A stretch of DNA of 64,000 nucleotides from Laccaria trichodermophora. Taxonomy: Eukaryota > Basidiomycota > Agaricomycetes > Agaricales > Hydnangiaceae. A program made the position numbers and the translations under genes. The notes below the pieces were generated by a model. That model made no database searches and was not told the DNA's origin. It saw only the letters and a list, made by a program, of their open reading frames with translations. The number at the start of each line of letters is the position of its first letter. Position 1 is the stretch's first letter. Below are positions 1-11,990 of this stretch, one piece after another. Location: positions 620,001 to 684,000 of the forward strand of contig JACTVC010000029.1 of assembly GCA_018417955.1 (NCBI GenBank), given 5' to 3'.

Positions 1-720
1 CTTACCTTGAATGATATATCTCGGTATGCAAGGCTCGTTGGCCACCTTACAGCTGATTGCGAAACGATAGAGCAGCTCGGCTCCTGTTCCAGCTCAGCCA
101 TTTCTTTGTTTGTTGATCAGCAGCTTCCTAAATGAGCCAAAATGTGACCACGTGCCTGGTTCAACTTTTCCGCATACCCTCGCCTCTTCCTTTCCTCGAA
201 TAATAATGGCGCGGGGTTGTGATCAAAGACACATCCCAGAACTTGTCAAGGAAATCCTTGTCACCAAATGTCCTCAAAAGACATATCGATCCGGTTTATT
301 TGGCTTTCCACAAACAAACACACGGCTGGGCTGGAGCGGGAACCAAGCTGCTCTATAGTTTCGCAATTAGCTATAAAAATGATATCTGCCTCAACCGCTC
401 AACAACCGCTTGATCGAACTGACCTGAGTGTGCGACCCGAAGTCTGCTTATTGAGCATAGCTGGTTTCTTTAGAGTTCCCCCTAAGCGCGCGTGCGTAAT
501 TCCAAGAATCGACGAAATCAATGTTCAAGAACGCCACCCGATCATTCGACGATTGTAGTTGCAAGGCAAGAAATAATTACATCGGAAAAACCAACAAGAA
601 AATCAAATAGTTTTCAACGAGAGGGAGTTATTTGGAAGATGAGAAAAAAATCTCTGGCAATCACCACACAATTAGCCTCCGCATCCAACGTATAAACCTT
701 TGGGCCTCACCTCGCGACCG
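1..720. other. Intergenic, with an imperfect inverted repeat
   Basis: No gene is supported here; the open frames are short, overlapping and lack splice-consistent extensions. The stretch holds an imperfect inverted repeat: about 51-116 reads as the reverse complement of about 308-371 (shared core agctgctctat-gtttcgcaat on the right arm), with a spacer of about 190 nt. It could be a small decayed foldback element or a hairpin transcript. Seen in sequence; function unknown. Confidence 0.5.
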
Positions 721-2353
721 TCAAAGATCAATCATACCATCATGCCATTGAGTAGCCATCGCGTCAAGGCGTCTTGACCGCGAATCTACATCCGTCATCT
801 CCAGACGGAAACCGTCGCTAAAGTAAGGCTGAAGCTTGCCCATCAACGTATCCTTACAGGCAATTTTAGTAGCTCGAGAAACGCCTCCGAGGTCTACGAA
901 AAGCTTCTTAATCCCTCCTTCAGGTGACGACTCCGTGGACCTTCTGAACTTGATGATATCCGCGATTACATTTGCCTCCGACTTTGCAGAATTGTCAACA
1001 GAAAGTTCCAACATGAGGACTTTTAGGTTAGGCAAAATAAAATCTTGATCCGGTCGTAAATATGAAAGAAATTCTTCATCATAGTTTTCGAATTGATAGC
1101 GAAGGTCGAGCTCAACGATTTGCTCCATCCCTTCAAGGAGAGTCTCGTAAGACCATTCCCCGTTAAGAGACAGCCTCTGCACCGAAGCCAACTGTTGATG
1201 ACACCGGCGACGATCCGTCTCTGTCCAGAAACACTCTTTGTCTAGGAAGTCCTCGGCGTCAGCGGTAAGCGTCAGGGTCACAAGAGCTGGGAAGTCGAAG
1301 GGGCTGAAGACGCGAACGTCCATGGATCCAACGAACGCAAGTGACAATTCTACCAAGTGGTTGAAGGCCACATGGTCGACAGACTGAGAGGTAGGTGGGC
1401 CTTCGCTAGCATATTCTCCGCCGATGTAAAAGAAGCCGTGCTGAAGATTAGGACACATTGGAAATATCTGGTGCCATATATGTAATTCGAGGGACTCCAT
1501 GAGATTCAAATGCGTGAGTTGACTCCACGGAACAACAAGTCGGATGCGAGATCCTTCGAACGAGAGTTCATCCATGCGTAGCCGTTGAAGACGGGGCGCA
1601 TATGGAAAAAGAGGGGTGTCCTTGCTGTCATCGACATAGATGGCGTTCCGTACAATGGCCGACTCCAATTCATGAAACCTCAAGGTAGACCATGGCGAGT
1701 CACCAAGAGGTGATACAGAGGCGGCAGAGAGGTCAAGGTTAGGTGAAGGAAAGTCAAAATGACGGAATCGATGGGCGTATGGGAGAATTAAACCACTCAA
1801 CGGTTCCGACGCTTCGGAGGGACTACCAATGAACCTGAAAGTCAGTGGAAGGTTACGTGATCTAGTGAACCACTGCTTCAACATATCAGGTATGTTCTTC
1901 CGTTGCTGCGGCTTGAGATTGCGCATGTCAAGAGAAAGCGTGGTCCACAGCCCAGATAAGCCGAATGCGACATCTCTCCAGGTTCGGCATACGCGACATA
2001 TATTTTTCAGGGTACGTTTGTTTGTTGCGAAACGGCCAATACTCTTTTTGATGTCAAAAACGCAAAACATGAATATTTCTGCGAGGAGCTCGGTGGAAAG
2101 ACGCTGAATCGGGGAGGGGTCATTACGTCCTCCAATGCCATTAGAAACGGCACAATTTTGGACATCCAGGGCTGTAACCTTCCCTCCTCCAGCAATACTT
2201 GGCGAGGGATTAGCTTCAACAGAGACGCTCCCGAGTCGTGTAGGGGCTCCGTCGTTTTTCTGGGTTACAGGTGGCAGCGACGTGTTCTGAAAGTAGGGCG
2301 TACTTGGTTACAGTTCTAGATCTCTTGGGCAGGAGAAATAGTACCTTCGGCAT
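721..2353 (-). CDS. F-box domain protein, probable ubiquitin-ligase substrate adaptor
   Basis: Predicted 524 residues in two exons (2353-2345 and 2286-721) with a 58-nt intron 2344-2287 (gtacta...tttcag). Near residue 60 the protein reads PIQRLSTELLAEIF and then CRVCRTWRDVAF about 35 residues later, which is the two-helix F-box pattern (hydrophobic L-P-x-E-L-L-x-E-I start, then VC+xW). The rest is leucine-rich and irregular, ending MATQWHDGMIDL, like the many Agaricomycete F-box proteins with degenerate leucine-rich repeats. The expected role, from the family, is to bind Skp1 in an SCF complex and present an unknown substrate. The start is uncertain: the three-codon first exon has a weak donor, and an internal Met (position 2070) would remove half of the F-box, so the upstream start is preferred. 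It is divergently arranged with the MYND gene on the right. Confidence 0.75.
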
Positions 2354-2665
2354 GTCAGAATCTTCCAGTGCAGAACACACCGCAAGAGTGAATGGTGAGG
2401 GGGGTTGTTAGTTTGTTCAGCTGTCGGGAGCGTTCGGGATGGAAGCGGAGGAAGTTGGTAATGGTGCACAGTAGTTTTTAGCCGTAGTTACGACCTCGAA
2501 TGAAGTACTAAGTAGCGTCGACAAGGAGAGGAATTCGAGGAAACGAAGGGTTGAAAATTGAACGGAAGTCGCGTGACTTCAAGTCGACGCTGAGTTCCAA
2601 ATTTACGGCACCGACAATCTTATGTAACCAATCGACCATCATCGATCATCATCAATCATTGTTCA
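2354..2665. promoter_or_regulatory. Shared divergent intergenic region
   Basis: About 310 bp separate the start codons of the F-box gene (minus) and the MYND gene (plus), so both promoters must lie here. A repeated atcatc/atcaat stretch sits at 2630-2665, just before the plus-strand ATG. No clear TATA box is visible. Confidence 0.4.
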
Positions 2666-3662
2666 ATGCAATCAACCGTCTTCAAACCTCACGGTCCTGG
2701 AAAGCTTGCGGGTAGTCGAAACCTGCCGCACGAATGTGGAAAATGTCACGTTGTAAAACCCTCTGGCGCTCCAGCATTCTCGGTCTGTTCAGGGTGCAAG
2801 ATTGTCCGATACTGTGTAAGTTCTATAACGCCACCCGGATTTCATCTATCCACTGAATTGAGACGACGTCCTGAACTTATCAGAGCCGTGAACACCAAGT
2901 CCAAGACTGGAAAACGCACAAGGCATTTTGTAAGCGTCAACGGGAGTACAACGAGACTATTTTGAAGAAGATGCAAGAGAACTCGCCGTTGACGCCATCT
3001 GGACTGTCGGAGAAGGGAGAAGTCATCCACTTTCTCGACGACTTCCTCCGACTTCATATGCATACGCTCAGAATTTCTATGCAGTGCTGCATTCATATGG
3101 CTAAACCCTGGTTCGATGTCAAGAAGAAATTTATGCTAATCGACCTTTCCCGCGTTAAAAATCATGACGGAAATCCTGCTAAAGCTTTCACCATCGAATG
3201 CGTGCAATCGGCAGACGTGCCAGATGGACGTCTTCCACTTGGAGGAGAAGTACTAGAGGCTTGGAAAGCCTTTGACTGCGCAAAACCAATGGTAGAGGCG
3301 CAGTATGGGGCGGAGAAATTGAAGCCAGGCTATTTGGGAGCGATTCTATGTGTCTGTAAGTTGAAACTTTTGTTCAAAGTCCTAGACCGATTGTCTCATC
3401 ACCCCTCTCAGTTAAACTCGAGGATTTCCCGCAAACAACGTTCCCAATTCCGATATACGATTACGACATTCACCGTGATGGCCCCAATCCTGAGGGGTGG
3501 TACGATAGGATGAAATCCGTGATTGATAACGGTATCGTTCACCGCTTTTTCGAAGATGAGTGGAAAATAGGCGTCATGGTAAAGAAGAGGGCGAATTGGG
3601 TATGGAAAGAAAAGTCGAGGACCGATGTCCTTCGAGATTTGGGTGTTTTCGTTCCTTTTTGA
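2666..3662 (+). CDS. MYND-type zinc finger protein
   Basis: Predicted 290 residues in three exons: 2666-2815, 2884-3355, 3412-3662, with introns of 68 and 56 nt (gtaagt donors, cag acceptors). The first exon/intron junction falls inside the zinc finger: residues ~28-80 give C-x2-C (CGKC), CSGC, YC and then HxxxDWKTHKAFC, the C6HC MYND signature that binds two zinc ions and usually mediates protein contacts. The C-terminal two thirds (ends LGVFVPF) is an unrecognised domain of a sort common in Agaricomycete MYND paralogues. Start chosen because ATG precedes the finger directly and upstream frames are closed. Function beyond zinc-dependent binding cannot be inferred. Confidence 0.8.
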
Positions 3663-4472
3663 GTGTAATATAGGGTTATGCCTCAGACACGCTGCCAACT
3701 GATCAGAAAAGATGAATCGCTTTCGTGGCTCAGCTACCTATGGACGTTCCTTTCTTTAGTGCACTTTCATTCAAAATCACAAAAATGTTCTAAAGACCCT
3801 CGATTTTGTTAAATTCCCTTGTACCTTTTAACTTTCACCTCAACTCTCAGGCGAAAACATGTTGAGAATGAGAGAGAGCATGATGCATCGGAACAGAAAA
3901 TGATTATGACATCATCACGGCAAGTGCCATGGTGCCATGGTGATTCGAAGAGATGACCATTTGTCAGTCAACCACGCGATGGCCATTTCTCTTTCCCCTC
4001 CTTCGCATCTCTACAACCTTGACGGCATGCAGCATAAGCATCGCTCATAACAGGCGAACAGCTAACAATTTTACCGTGAAATAGATGACAGTCTACCCCG
4101 AGTTGGTCTTCCGAGATAAGTAGCACTGCTGGCCACGCTACAAGTTGAGCATTGCCTTTCATTTTATCAACTCTCACAGCTATAATGATAGCCAACCAAG
4201 TCGGCGGCCCTCGAACTTGTGGTCGATTGGGAGGTAAACGACGATCATCCACTTTGCCTCATGTTTTCATACATTGGCTGCAATGTTTTAAGTTTGACGG
4301 CCCTTCATCTCCCTTTTTCCAACGAGGCTGACCCAATGACTACTTTCCCATGCATACCACGACATACACTCGAATGCTATCTCACGACTTGTCATTACTC
4401 AAATGACACATTGTTTCCATGGCCTCATATCTATCGTCGTTCTCTGACACCCACTCTTTCTTGAGAGACGAG
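3663..4472. other. Intergenic
   Basis: About 810 bp with no supported gene. Short open frames on both strands are not extended by splice sites. Presumably holds the terminator of the MYND gene and the promoter of the next gene; nothing distinctive is visible. Confidence 0.4.
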
Positions 4473-5411
4473 ATGCCACACCAGGTTTGTTTCAAATTCA
4501 TTCCCGTCACAGAATTGATGACGCCGCTGCATATAGATCTCACATAAAGAATCATCGCAATTGCTTCAACCCCAGGAAGACTGTGCTTTCTGGAAATGGT
4601 CGGACGTTTCTTATCCGGGCCATATCGTTATGGTATGGGATCCAGAGTACGGAATGCTGTGGATTTCTGGTGGGGATCACGCCGAAACGAGGATGATTGA
4701 TAGTGATGGCCTGTTTCCACGGGAGGCGGTCGACTTTGAGCAATCGTCATCCAGCATGCTGGCTCCCGACACTCCAACCTCGGCCTCTGCAATTGCGTGG
4801 TACCGAGATACTACTCTCCATGATTTTGCCGACCCGCACACTTGTAGTGAAGTGAGATCACGATATCGCTTGACGCAGACTTCATCCACTCTCGGAGGGC
4901 TCGATGTGTATGCACGAGGATCGCTCATGTGGGAAACTCATCTCAAGGGGAAAAGATATTCATTTCTTGGGAAATTGGGCCACGAATTCGAGTTTGACCC
5001 CGAGACGGAATTTTCAAAGAACTGTCTGGTTATAAACAAACAAAGGAAGGGTTGCGAGGAACCCGTTCGAAATCGTGACAAGGTATGACTCGTTTTTCAC
5101 AGTAATATTATAGGCCCGTAACCTTTCAGTTGTCGTTACTGACTTCTCGGTGGAAACAGAGCGAGGATGAGGGGCCGCAATTCGACACATGGACGACGCT
5201 TGAGGCACCCCAAACGCCTGATTGCGAAGATCTCTCTTTCACTTCGAAGAAATTCCGAGGACGTAAGCGGCTGAAGAAGCGTCGGCCGCCTGAACCTTCG
5301 AACCCGCCTCTGGAAGTTCTCGGGCGAGAAGCATATAATTATCTATCTCAGGTCGACGATGGGTGGTTGTTCATCGAAGGAGGCAGAAGTGGTGTATCTG
5401 AGGCAGAATAA
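4473..5411 (+). CDS. Hypothetical protein, three exons
   Basis: Predicted 279 residues; exons 4473-4484, 4537-5082 and 5130-5411. Exon 1 is only four codons (MPHQ); its 52-nt intron ends catatag and joins in phase 0 to a long open exon. The second intron is 47 nt (gtatga...tttcag), phase 0. I do not recognise the family. Residues ~15-50 are rich in aromatic residues and glycine (WSDVSYPGHIVMVWDPEYG). The C-terminus has a basic patch (RGRKRLKKRR) that could be a nuclear localisation signal, followed by an acidic, glycine-containing tail. No membrane segment or signal peptide. The frame is uninterrupted across both splice joins, which is the main reason to believe it. It lies between a MYND gene and a hydrophobin gene with no evident functional link. 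Confidence 0.65.
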
Positions 5412-5689
5412 GAGCCATTAAGCATATTTCGGTTAGCACTCTGCAGTACGTCTCGTTTTCGGACCACAGGAGCCTAAAAAGACTACGCCATGTGGAACTG
5501 AAAAAAAAATGGAAAACCCGTTCAAAATTCAGATTTACGCGGAGAACTTAGAGAGGGAGTAAGGTTGAGCGAGCAGAAGTCGCAGTTGATTTTATATAAC
5601 AACACAGAATTAGACCAATAAAGAACGAAGTAAATGAAGCGACTTGGCACCAAGAAACGCCGAGTGTAGTTCAACGAGACATAGTGCGC
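5412..5689. other. Convergent intergenic region
   Basis: Roughly 280 bp between the stop codons of two convergent genes. An A-run at 5502-5509 is the only distinctive feature. It presumably carries the 3' processing signals of both. Confidence 0.4.
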
Positions 5690-6755
5690 TTAGAGAGCAT
5701 ATGGATACGGAGTGCAGCCAATGGCAACGACCCCACCCTAAATTATGGACATCAACTCGCCAGAACGAACGTGGTAGAGCAAGGCTTACATAGTTGTCAT
5801 CATTGCAACAAACCGGTTGCTTGGAGCTATGGAACTTGTCAATTTCTGTAATGTTGCGAAGGAGAGTTTCTTGCTTACCCAATGTTGCCGCCTAACGTGC
5901 TGAGTGGCACACAAGTAACCCCGCTAGTGGTGCGGGGCATATTCAATATTGACACAGCAAAGATTTGAGGGTCAGACGCTTACATGAGGAGGCCCTCAAC
6001 GTCGCTAAGGATAATTCCAAGGAGGCCCAAAAGAGCACCTAAAAGTCCAGCCTCTTGCACTTGGTCACCTGATGGAGAAAGGTCAGTAATGCCAAGCGAG
6101 GCGAGAAAAAGAATCTTACAGCAGAGAATAGGGCCATTGTTGCATTGATGCGATGGGGTAGGCGACGGAGTCTGTACAAAATGCCTCAAGTTTTTTTGCG
6201 AGTGACCCAAGTTATGAACGTACAGCAGTAAGGGTGACGGTGGTGGTGATAGGATCGATGAAGGTAACCGTGTTCGTGATAGTGAAGGGTTTGGTGACGG
6301 TAGTCGCAATTGGTACGGTGACGCTGGTCGTGCTAACAGTGCCAACAGTGGTTTGTTGGGTGTAGGTGGTGGTTACAGGTCGAGTGACGGTTGTAGTGAT
6401 GGGCACGGTGAGCGTGGAGACAATAGACGTCGTGGCCGTTGTAGTGAAGGGCTGAGTCACCGTCGTAATAAACGGTATAGTAACCGTGGACGTCGTAGTG
6501 AACGGGGTGGCGGTGACCGTCTGCGTAGTGGTATGAATGGCGGGCTTCGTCACTGTCAAGGTGGTTGTGAACGTCGCCACGGTACAACTGCTACAGGACC
6601 TATGTTAAACGACAGACGCGCAAAATAGTGACAGGGGCTTACCCAGTGGTCACGGTGGACGAAGCCGGAGGGTAGTAGCCCAATTGAGGGGAGGCAGCAG
6701 CAAAAATGTTCATGGCCACCACTACATAGAGGGATGCAGTCAAACGAGCAAGCAT
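5690..6755 (-). CDS. Class I hydrophobin with N-terminal Thr-rich domain
   Basis: Seven exons (6755-6643, 6590-6224, 6171-6120, 6068-5984, 5923-5879, 5826-5790, 5737-5690), introns of 51-60 nt, 248 codons; every join keeps frame. Residues 1-22 form a signal peptide (MLARLTASLYVVVAM then an AAAS cleavage region). Residues ~40-160 are a Thr/Val repeat (TTTVT-type) suited to O-mannosylation. The C-terminal ~85 residues are the hydrophobin: QCNNGPILCCDQV, a leucine-rich loop (GLLGALLGLLG), TCVPLSTLGG, QPVCCNDDNY and the ending AIGCTPYPYAL. Family role: secreted amphipathic protein that self-assembles at air-water interfaces and coats hyphae or fruiting bodies. Oddities: the fifth of the eight conserved cysteines is Gly-Ser in this model, and an extra Cys follows the signal peptide. 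Hydrophobins with such a long Thr-rich arm are unusual. Confidence 0.85.
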
Positions 6756-6840
6756 CTTAGAAAGATTAAAAGCGAAGTTTCGAGCGGGTAGAACAATGAA
6801 TGGAGCCTGTGTTCGACTGCAGAAAGAATCAGACGAACAG

Positions 6841-6848
6841 CTTTTATA
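6841..6848 (-). promoter_or_regulatory. Probable TATA box of the hydrophobin gene
   Basis: On the minus strand this reads TATAAAAG, about 90 bp upstream of the hydrophobin start codon, a fitting distance for a strongly expressed fungal gene with a short leader. Seen in sequence; function inferred. Confidence 0.5.
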
Positions 6849-7529
6849 GGAACGCCAACGAAATTCTCCGAAACGGATTCTGCTTACCTAGGCTGCGTAT
6901 GGGGGATAGGGTGGTCTCCGAGAACGCCATATAGACTAATTTTCTGGCAAAGGTGCAGGACTTACCAAAAGAAAAATGGATTTCTCAAATGTTTGGCAGG
7001 TTAGCTTGACCGTGGCACTGACGTTCATCGATCATCATCAACTGTTTATCAGGAGGAGGGGAATCATATTTACATACTTGGAGTTTCGAGGCAGAGCAGT
7101 GGTCTATTCATCCGCCATTCAGAACGTACGGACGTCGGCCAGCGACATGATCCGAAGGGTTTTTCGATCTGCGCACTTCTTTTTCATCCAATAGAAGGGA
7201 GAAAAGTGCGGCGCTGGTAATTTGCCGCCGTCCTAGGCGGGTATGGACGTTTCGGATCTCTGAACGGCTGCGTAGTGCGACAGGGAGGGTAGCATAGGGT
7301 AGCATCCTTTCGAATTTTGGCGTTTCTTTTGGGAATTGAAAAAGCAATGAAAGATGATCAAGTAAAAGTGGCTCTTCTATGCATCTTTTCGAAACCCTCG
7401 TTCCTGAGCAGATGACCTCTCTGCGGTCACCACACGTACGGGGACGATGTCGGAGACCGATGAGATCCGAGGTCGAAAGGCCTGAGGCAGGATGGAAAAA
7501 TTTAGTTTGTATGTGACGACTTCTGACCA
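6849..7529. other. Intergenic
   Basis: About 680 bp upstream of the hydrophobin and downstream of the next minus-strand gene. A 234-codon open frame covers 7108-7812 on the minus strand, but the gene to its right can be spliced through it and ends at 7530, so the rest is not supported as coding. Confidence 0.35.
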
Positions 7530-8753
7530 CTACGGTTGGTAAGCGTACGAATGAATAAGGAGAGGTGAGTAGTTCACGCGTGACGCGTGAGCAGTGGGAA
7601 GTAGTACGTCGAGGTCCTAAATGGTCGTTATCAACATCATGCATGATGCAGATGAGAGTACTTATGGTCATGTTTTGCATCATTCTCCGATCCAAACAAC
7701 TAACCCAAGATTTGGCGTAACTTACATGTTGACGCAATTGTTCAATGTTGGACCACTTGACTGAATTGGTCCAATGTTCGGAACAAGCATCAAGTAAATT
7801 ATTGACTGCCACATCGATGCTATATCATTCCGGACAAAATCGTCCAAATTGACAACAAATTGATGCACAACAAAGCAATAACAAAGGGTACTTTTCTCGC
7901 AAAATCGTTCACGTACATGGTCTTTGAAGATGTCGAAAGAGCAAAAGGCGTGTTCAAATTTGCCCCGAGGTGGTGCGCTTCAATCTATCCTACATCTAGC
8001 TCTCTGGCATACTTACATTGACTTGCAGCAGGAGCGCTTTGTTCATACTAAGAATTTACATTGGTTCGAATTGAGAGGCGCCGTCAGATATTCATACAGC
8101 CTGAATTTCCATATCACTTCTTCTCGTTGCGCGTCATCAATTTCCATTCCCCGATCCCTTCACCTTCGCGCAAATCGCCCTTTCCTAATTCAAGCATAAA
8201 ATCAGTTGCTTCACGCTACGAGAACATTGGTTTTACACACCTTTGAACTACGCGCCGAAATTTGACGAGGGGTAATCAGCAAAAAATAAATTTCGATCTC
8301 ATACGACGCAAGAACTCACCAAAGCGTTCACTTCAATTCCGCGCAGACCGTCTTTCTTGATGTACGTGATTAAAACTTCAACGTCGTAACCGTGTCCGTC
8401 CGCATCCTTCTTCTTCGTGACCTTAAACTTGCCTTGATCTCCTGCGGCGAATTTCTCCTTGTCGCCCTCAAATGTGAGGGTTCCTTTGGCTTCACGTGGG
8501 CGTTCGTCTACCGGACGTGTCAAATGAGATCAGAATAACGATCAAAAATGGCCACACTTACCACCGCTGTGCGCGGGTGAGGTATACATTCTGAAGAAGG
8601 TAAGTGTAGGGCCGCTAGGGCGCTCCCATGATGGTGATGGTGGTGGTGACCACCCTCGTGTGGGGGAGAATGATCATCGTCCAACCATACGAAGAGATGG
8701 TTGCCCTCGGATTCTGCGGTTGCTGGCGCGCTGATTCGCGAATGTTCAGCCAT
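7530..8753 (-). CDS. Hypothetical protein, multi-exon, structure partly resolved
   Basis: Coding exons that join well: 8753-8588 (starts MAEHSRISAPATAESEG, has a run of seven His), 8507-8320 (lysine/glycine-rich, GTLTFEGDKEKFAAGDQG), 7984-7917, 7819-7726 (VNNLLDACSEHW) and 7616-7530 (ends SYAYQP, TAG). Junctions used: gtatac/ggtag, gtacgt/atatag, gtaagt/tttag. Between 8319 and 7985 one or two small exons must exist (candidate ending LLLQVN at about 8014), but I could not fix phases. No family recognised; the second exon is compatible with a small beta-sheet domain. The poly-His run could bind metal but is more likely low complexity. No membrane segment is certain. The first and last exons are the most reliable parts. 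Confidence 0.5.
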
Positions 8754-8834
8754 GTCAGAAACTGTGGAACTTGTTGTAGCATCATTACGCTGAGGTGGGT
8801 GTTTAAGTATACAGTGGCTTGTGTCCCGTGCTCA

Positions 8835-9183
8835 GGACCTCGAATACCGCTTCACTCAGAAAGGAAAAAATTAGACGGCGCTGAAGAACACGATGTTTCT
8901 GTCAACTCTCCGCAGCAGCACCCATGATCCCATGTTCGATTGATGTTTAGAAATGACGTCAAGGTTAAACGTTAAACGTTAAAATTTGAACGTTTCTACT
9001 TGTCGACGTTTGAGCCACGGCGTCGTCGGACCTCTAGCATTCAGAGGGTCGGAAATTTCCACTATGAATGAGGCGTATTCTTTTAGACTCGAACACCATA
9101 GAGTGTCAAGGAAAACACTCAACAGGTCCCGGAATTTCTGAAGATTCAATCTTCCAATACAACGCGTCAGTCTAAACGCTGCC
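8835..9183. repeat. Direct repeat, copy 1
   Basis: About 350 bp that recurs in the same orientation at 9480-9790. Shared landmarks in order: ggacctcgaataccgc, gactctccgca or caactctccgca, cacccatgatcccatg, ttgtcgacgttt, cacggcgtcgtcggacctct, gaatgaggcgtattctttta, acaggtcccgga. Copies differ by many substitutions and small indels, so the duplication is old. No coding capacity is convincing. Confidence 0.7.
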
Positions 9184-9479
9184 CAATGCGCCACGACCAA
9201 AGTTATATATATCTGAATGGTTCAAAAAAAGACTTCGATCAGCAGGTCGTAACCACATGACGCGCACGCTTACCACAGGCGACAGGTGAAAACACTGGTG
9301 TGTAAAAGAATGTACCACGGCCCGTTTGCCACCTTTACGACGTTAGTGAGGTTTCTTACCTGAGGGGCGGGGGGTTAATACTTTGCGCACTTAGATAAAG
9401 TACAATGGTGTTGCTCGCGTTTCAAGGTGCACATGGGCAAACCAGGGTAGACCGCTGAAGTTCCATCCCCCCATGTTCG

Positions 9480-9790
9480 GGACCTCGAATACCGCTGCAC
9501 CAGAAAGGACAGAATTAGACAGAGCGCTGAAGGACACGAGATGTTCCTGTCGACTCTCCGCAACGGCACCCATGATCCCATGAACGTTTGTACTTGTCGA
9601 CGTTTGATCCACGGCGTCGTCGGACCTCTGGCATTTAGAGGGTCGGAAGTTTCCACTTTGAATGAGGCGTATTCTTTTAGACCAGTGTAGTTCGAACACT
9701 ATAGAGCGTCATGAAAAACGCTCCACAGGTCCCGGACTTTTTTCAAAATGCAACGATTTCAATACGACTTGAGTGGTGGTAAACGCCATC
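9480..9790. repeat. Direct repeat, copy 2
   Basis: Second copy of the unit described at 8835-9183, about 40 bp shorter. The offset is about 645 bp. Both copies sit between unrelated sequence, so this is a diverged tandem duplication, not a simple array. Confidence 0.7.
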
Positions 9791-11990
9791 CAAACGCACG
9801 CTGATTAGTCGTGGTGACTAAGAATATTTGCGCAAGTCTGTGCGAGATGCACGCAAGACGTGCGTGATCCTGCGTAATATCCGCGCGAGTTAGCTTGTCG
9901 GAACACTCCAAGCTGGGCGGACGATGTTGGGCCTTTCGGGACTACGATTTAAGGATCAAAACTTGGCGCACGGATGATATAAAGTGGCCTGACTCACTTT
10001 TTGTTATGGGTGAATTGTGGATTACAAGTTAAATGCGCCCGTCACGTCCTGACATTCATCTGAGTGGCTAACGTGTTGTGATGAGGACCCACGACGCGGG
10101 GATTTCAAGCACGGGTGATATAAACAGTGCACTCACGCTTCTCCGTGTTGAATTACAGGTTTAACGTGGTCGTTCCGACCTGATCCCCAACGGGGAACTT
10201 AAGTTCAAACTGATTCAAGATCAATTCTAAGAAAAAGGTGGGGCTCAATCTAAACTCACCGAAATCGTGAACATTCGGAAACAAAGGGAGCCATCATGGC
10301 TGCGGGTGATCATTCAATTAGAGATGTTGTGTGGACGTGTCCCGGAGGCTCAGCCTGAGCTAAATAGAAAAAATCTGCGGGCGGTGTAATGGAGCTCAAG
10401 CAGAAAAGTGGAGTCGTCATCGACCCCATCGTCCCCATCATGAGGGTGGAAGGCGAGGCCAGAGCAAGTAATGCTCCGCGCTATCCCAAGTGTCTAAGCA
10501 GATTTCTGGCGGTGAAATGCTCCCTTTTTGGTATCTGCTTGACGAAGACCCCCAAATCACCCGCTGGGAAGAGATACGTTCTGTAAGTATTCCGATGGTT
10601 AAGGACGACCACATCACTTACGTTCTATATCGTCTGGCACTGCATGAGTAGGTAGCACGCAGATTTGGATGGCCCGAACGTCTCGGGAGTAATTATCTGC
10701 TTGCCACGGAAGTGTCGAAAACATGGAGCTTTGAGAATTGGTTCTAAAATGTCGGAATGACTCACGTCGAGCGCGTTATGTTGGGCCTTTCGGCGCTAAG
10801 ATGCGAGAGTCAGAAATTGGGGCGCATGGTGTGATGTAAAGACGTTGGACTTCACTTTTCCTCAACTCCCGACAGCGGACTGGAGTCCAAATAGCCATAC
10901 AATCAATTGCGAGAAAAGGACGGGCATAAACTCAAACTCACGAATATCGGGAATAGCCATCACACTCCTTGTGAGCCAATCGGAAATTGTGAGGGTGGCC
11001 GATAGAAGCGTAAAAATTCCCCCCCGCGCCACCTAACGCCCGCGTATTGGCAAAGGCGGGATGCGTTCTTCGGTCTTGTTCCCTGACCAGGATGTCCTAA
11101 TCATGATACGTTTGGTAAGAACTCGATCCGTCAGAGTAGACACGTCACTCACATTCTGGACTGTCCGGCAATTATCGTACGCCGCTAAGCAGCGCGAGGA
11201 GTGGGATGCTCCCGGGACGTTTTTCTGACTCGCTGATTTGCTTTTCGGAGTAGGGGTCATAGTCGCAAATACAGCTCGGAGGCTTATCGAAATGAATCAA
11301 GTCGGGCGGACGATCTTGACCTTTCGGAGCTATGATGTGAGAGTCAATACTGCGATATGAATTGATCAGACCCACTGTTGTTCTACGCAGTCATCCATCC
11401 CGCTTGAAGCTGACTCGGAGAGAGTAGAGCTTATCTACCTGATCAAACGCACAATGTAAGCAACGAACGCGTTAAGATTGAAGGATATATTCACCGTGAT
11501 AGTTCTCCCTCTCTTCCAAATCCCAATTGAAGTCGTCGTCGTCGAGAAAAGCGGAAATGAAGATGCAGTCTCATCCCTGCTGTGTTCGAGTGCGCTATTG
11601 TAAGGTTCTTTGAGATCTATTCCCTTTGTCCAACGGTCTCCGGACCATCTTCTACAGCGTAAACTGGGTTGAAATCGTTGCTAAACTTTGCGTCACTCAC
11701 TTTGTGCGGAAGGCGCGTCCTGGAGCGCAATGCGCTTAGAGCGGGATAGGATCAAGTGAAGTGCAATAATGTTGTCGTTGTTCAGTTTCAGGATTCGGGG
11801 TCGAAAAGAAAGGTGTAGGGTGGATATATGCGTCACTGTCGACTTGAAATTAGACGATTAAATTTATGAGGAGCGGTGCTGTAAATTGGAAATACTCACT
11901 AATGGTCGGTCCCTACTGTTTAGCCACATTTAGGAAAACGGTGCAAGAGGCGTGAGTAAATAGAGCCCACTGATGATAGTCGCGGTAAAG
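9791..11990. repeat. Decayed repeat field
   Basis: About 2.2 kb with no firm gene. Related blocks recur near 9905-10005, 10763-10860 and 11298-11375; each contains a variant of gttgggcctttcgg followed about 15-30 bp later by gat-aaaac or gagagtca and then gatataaag-like sequence. Weakly similar stretches with ctcac or gtaagtat-like splice motifs lie between them (10040-10150, 10570-10620, 11085-11160). The pattern suggests old paralogous gene fragments or a decayed element array. No frame long enough to annotate survives. Confidence 0.45.

Noticed and set aside
6353..6628. Gly/Arg-rich plus-strand frame
   Set aside because: Antisense of the Thr-repeat exon of the hydrophobin.
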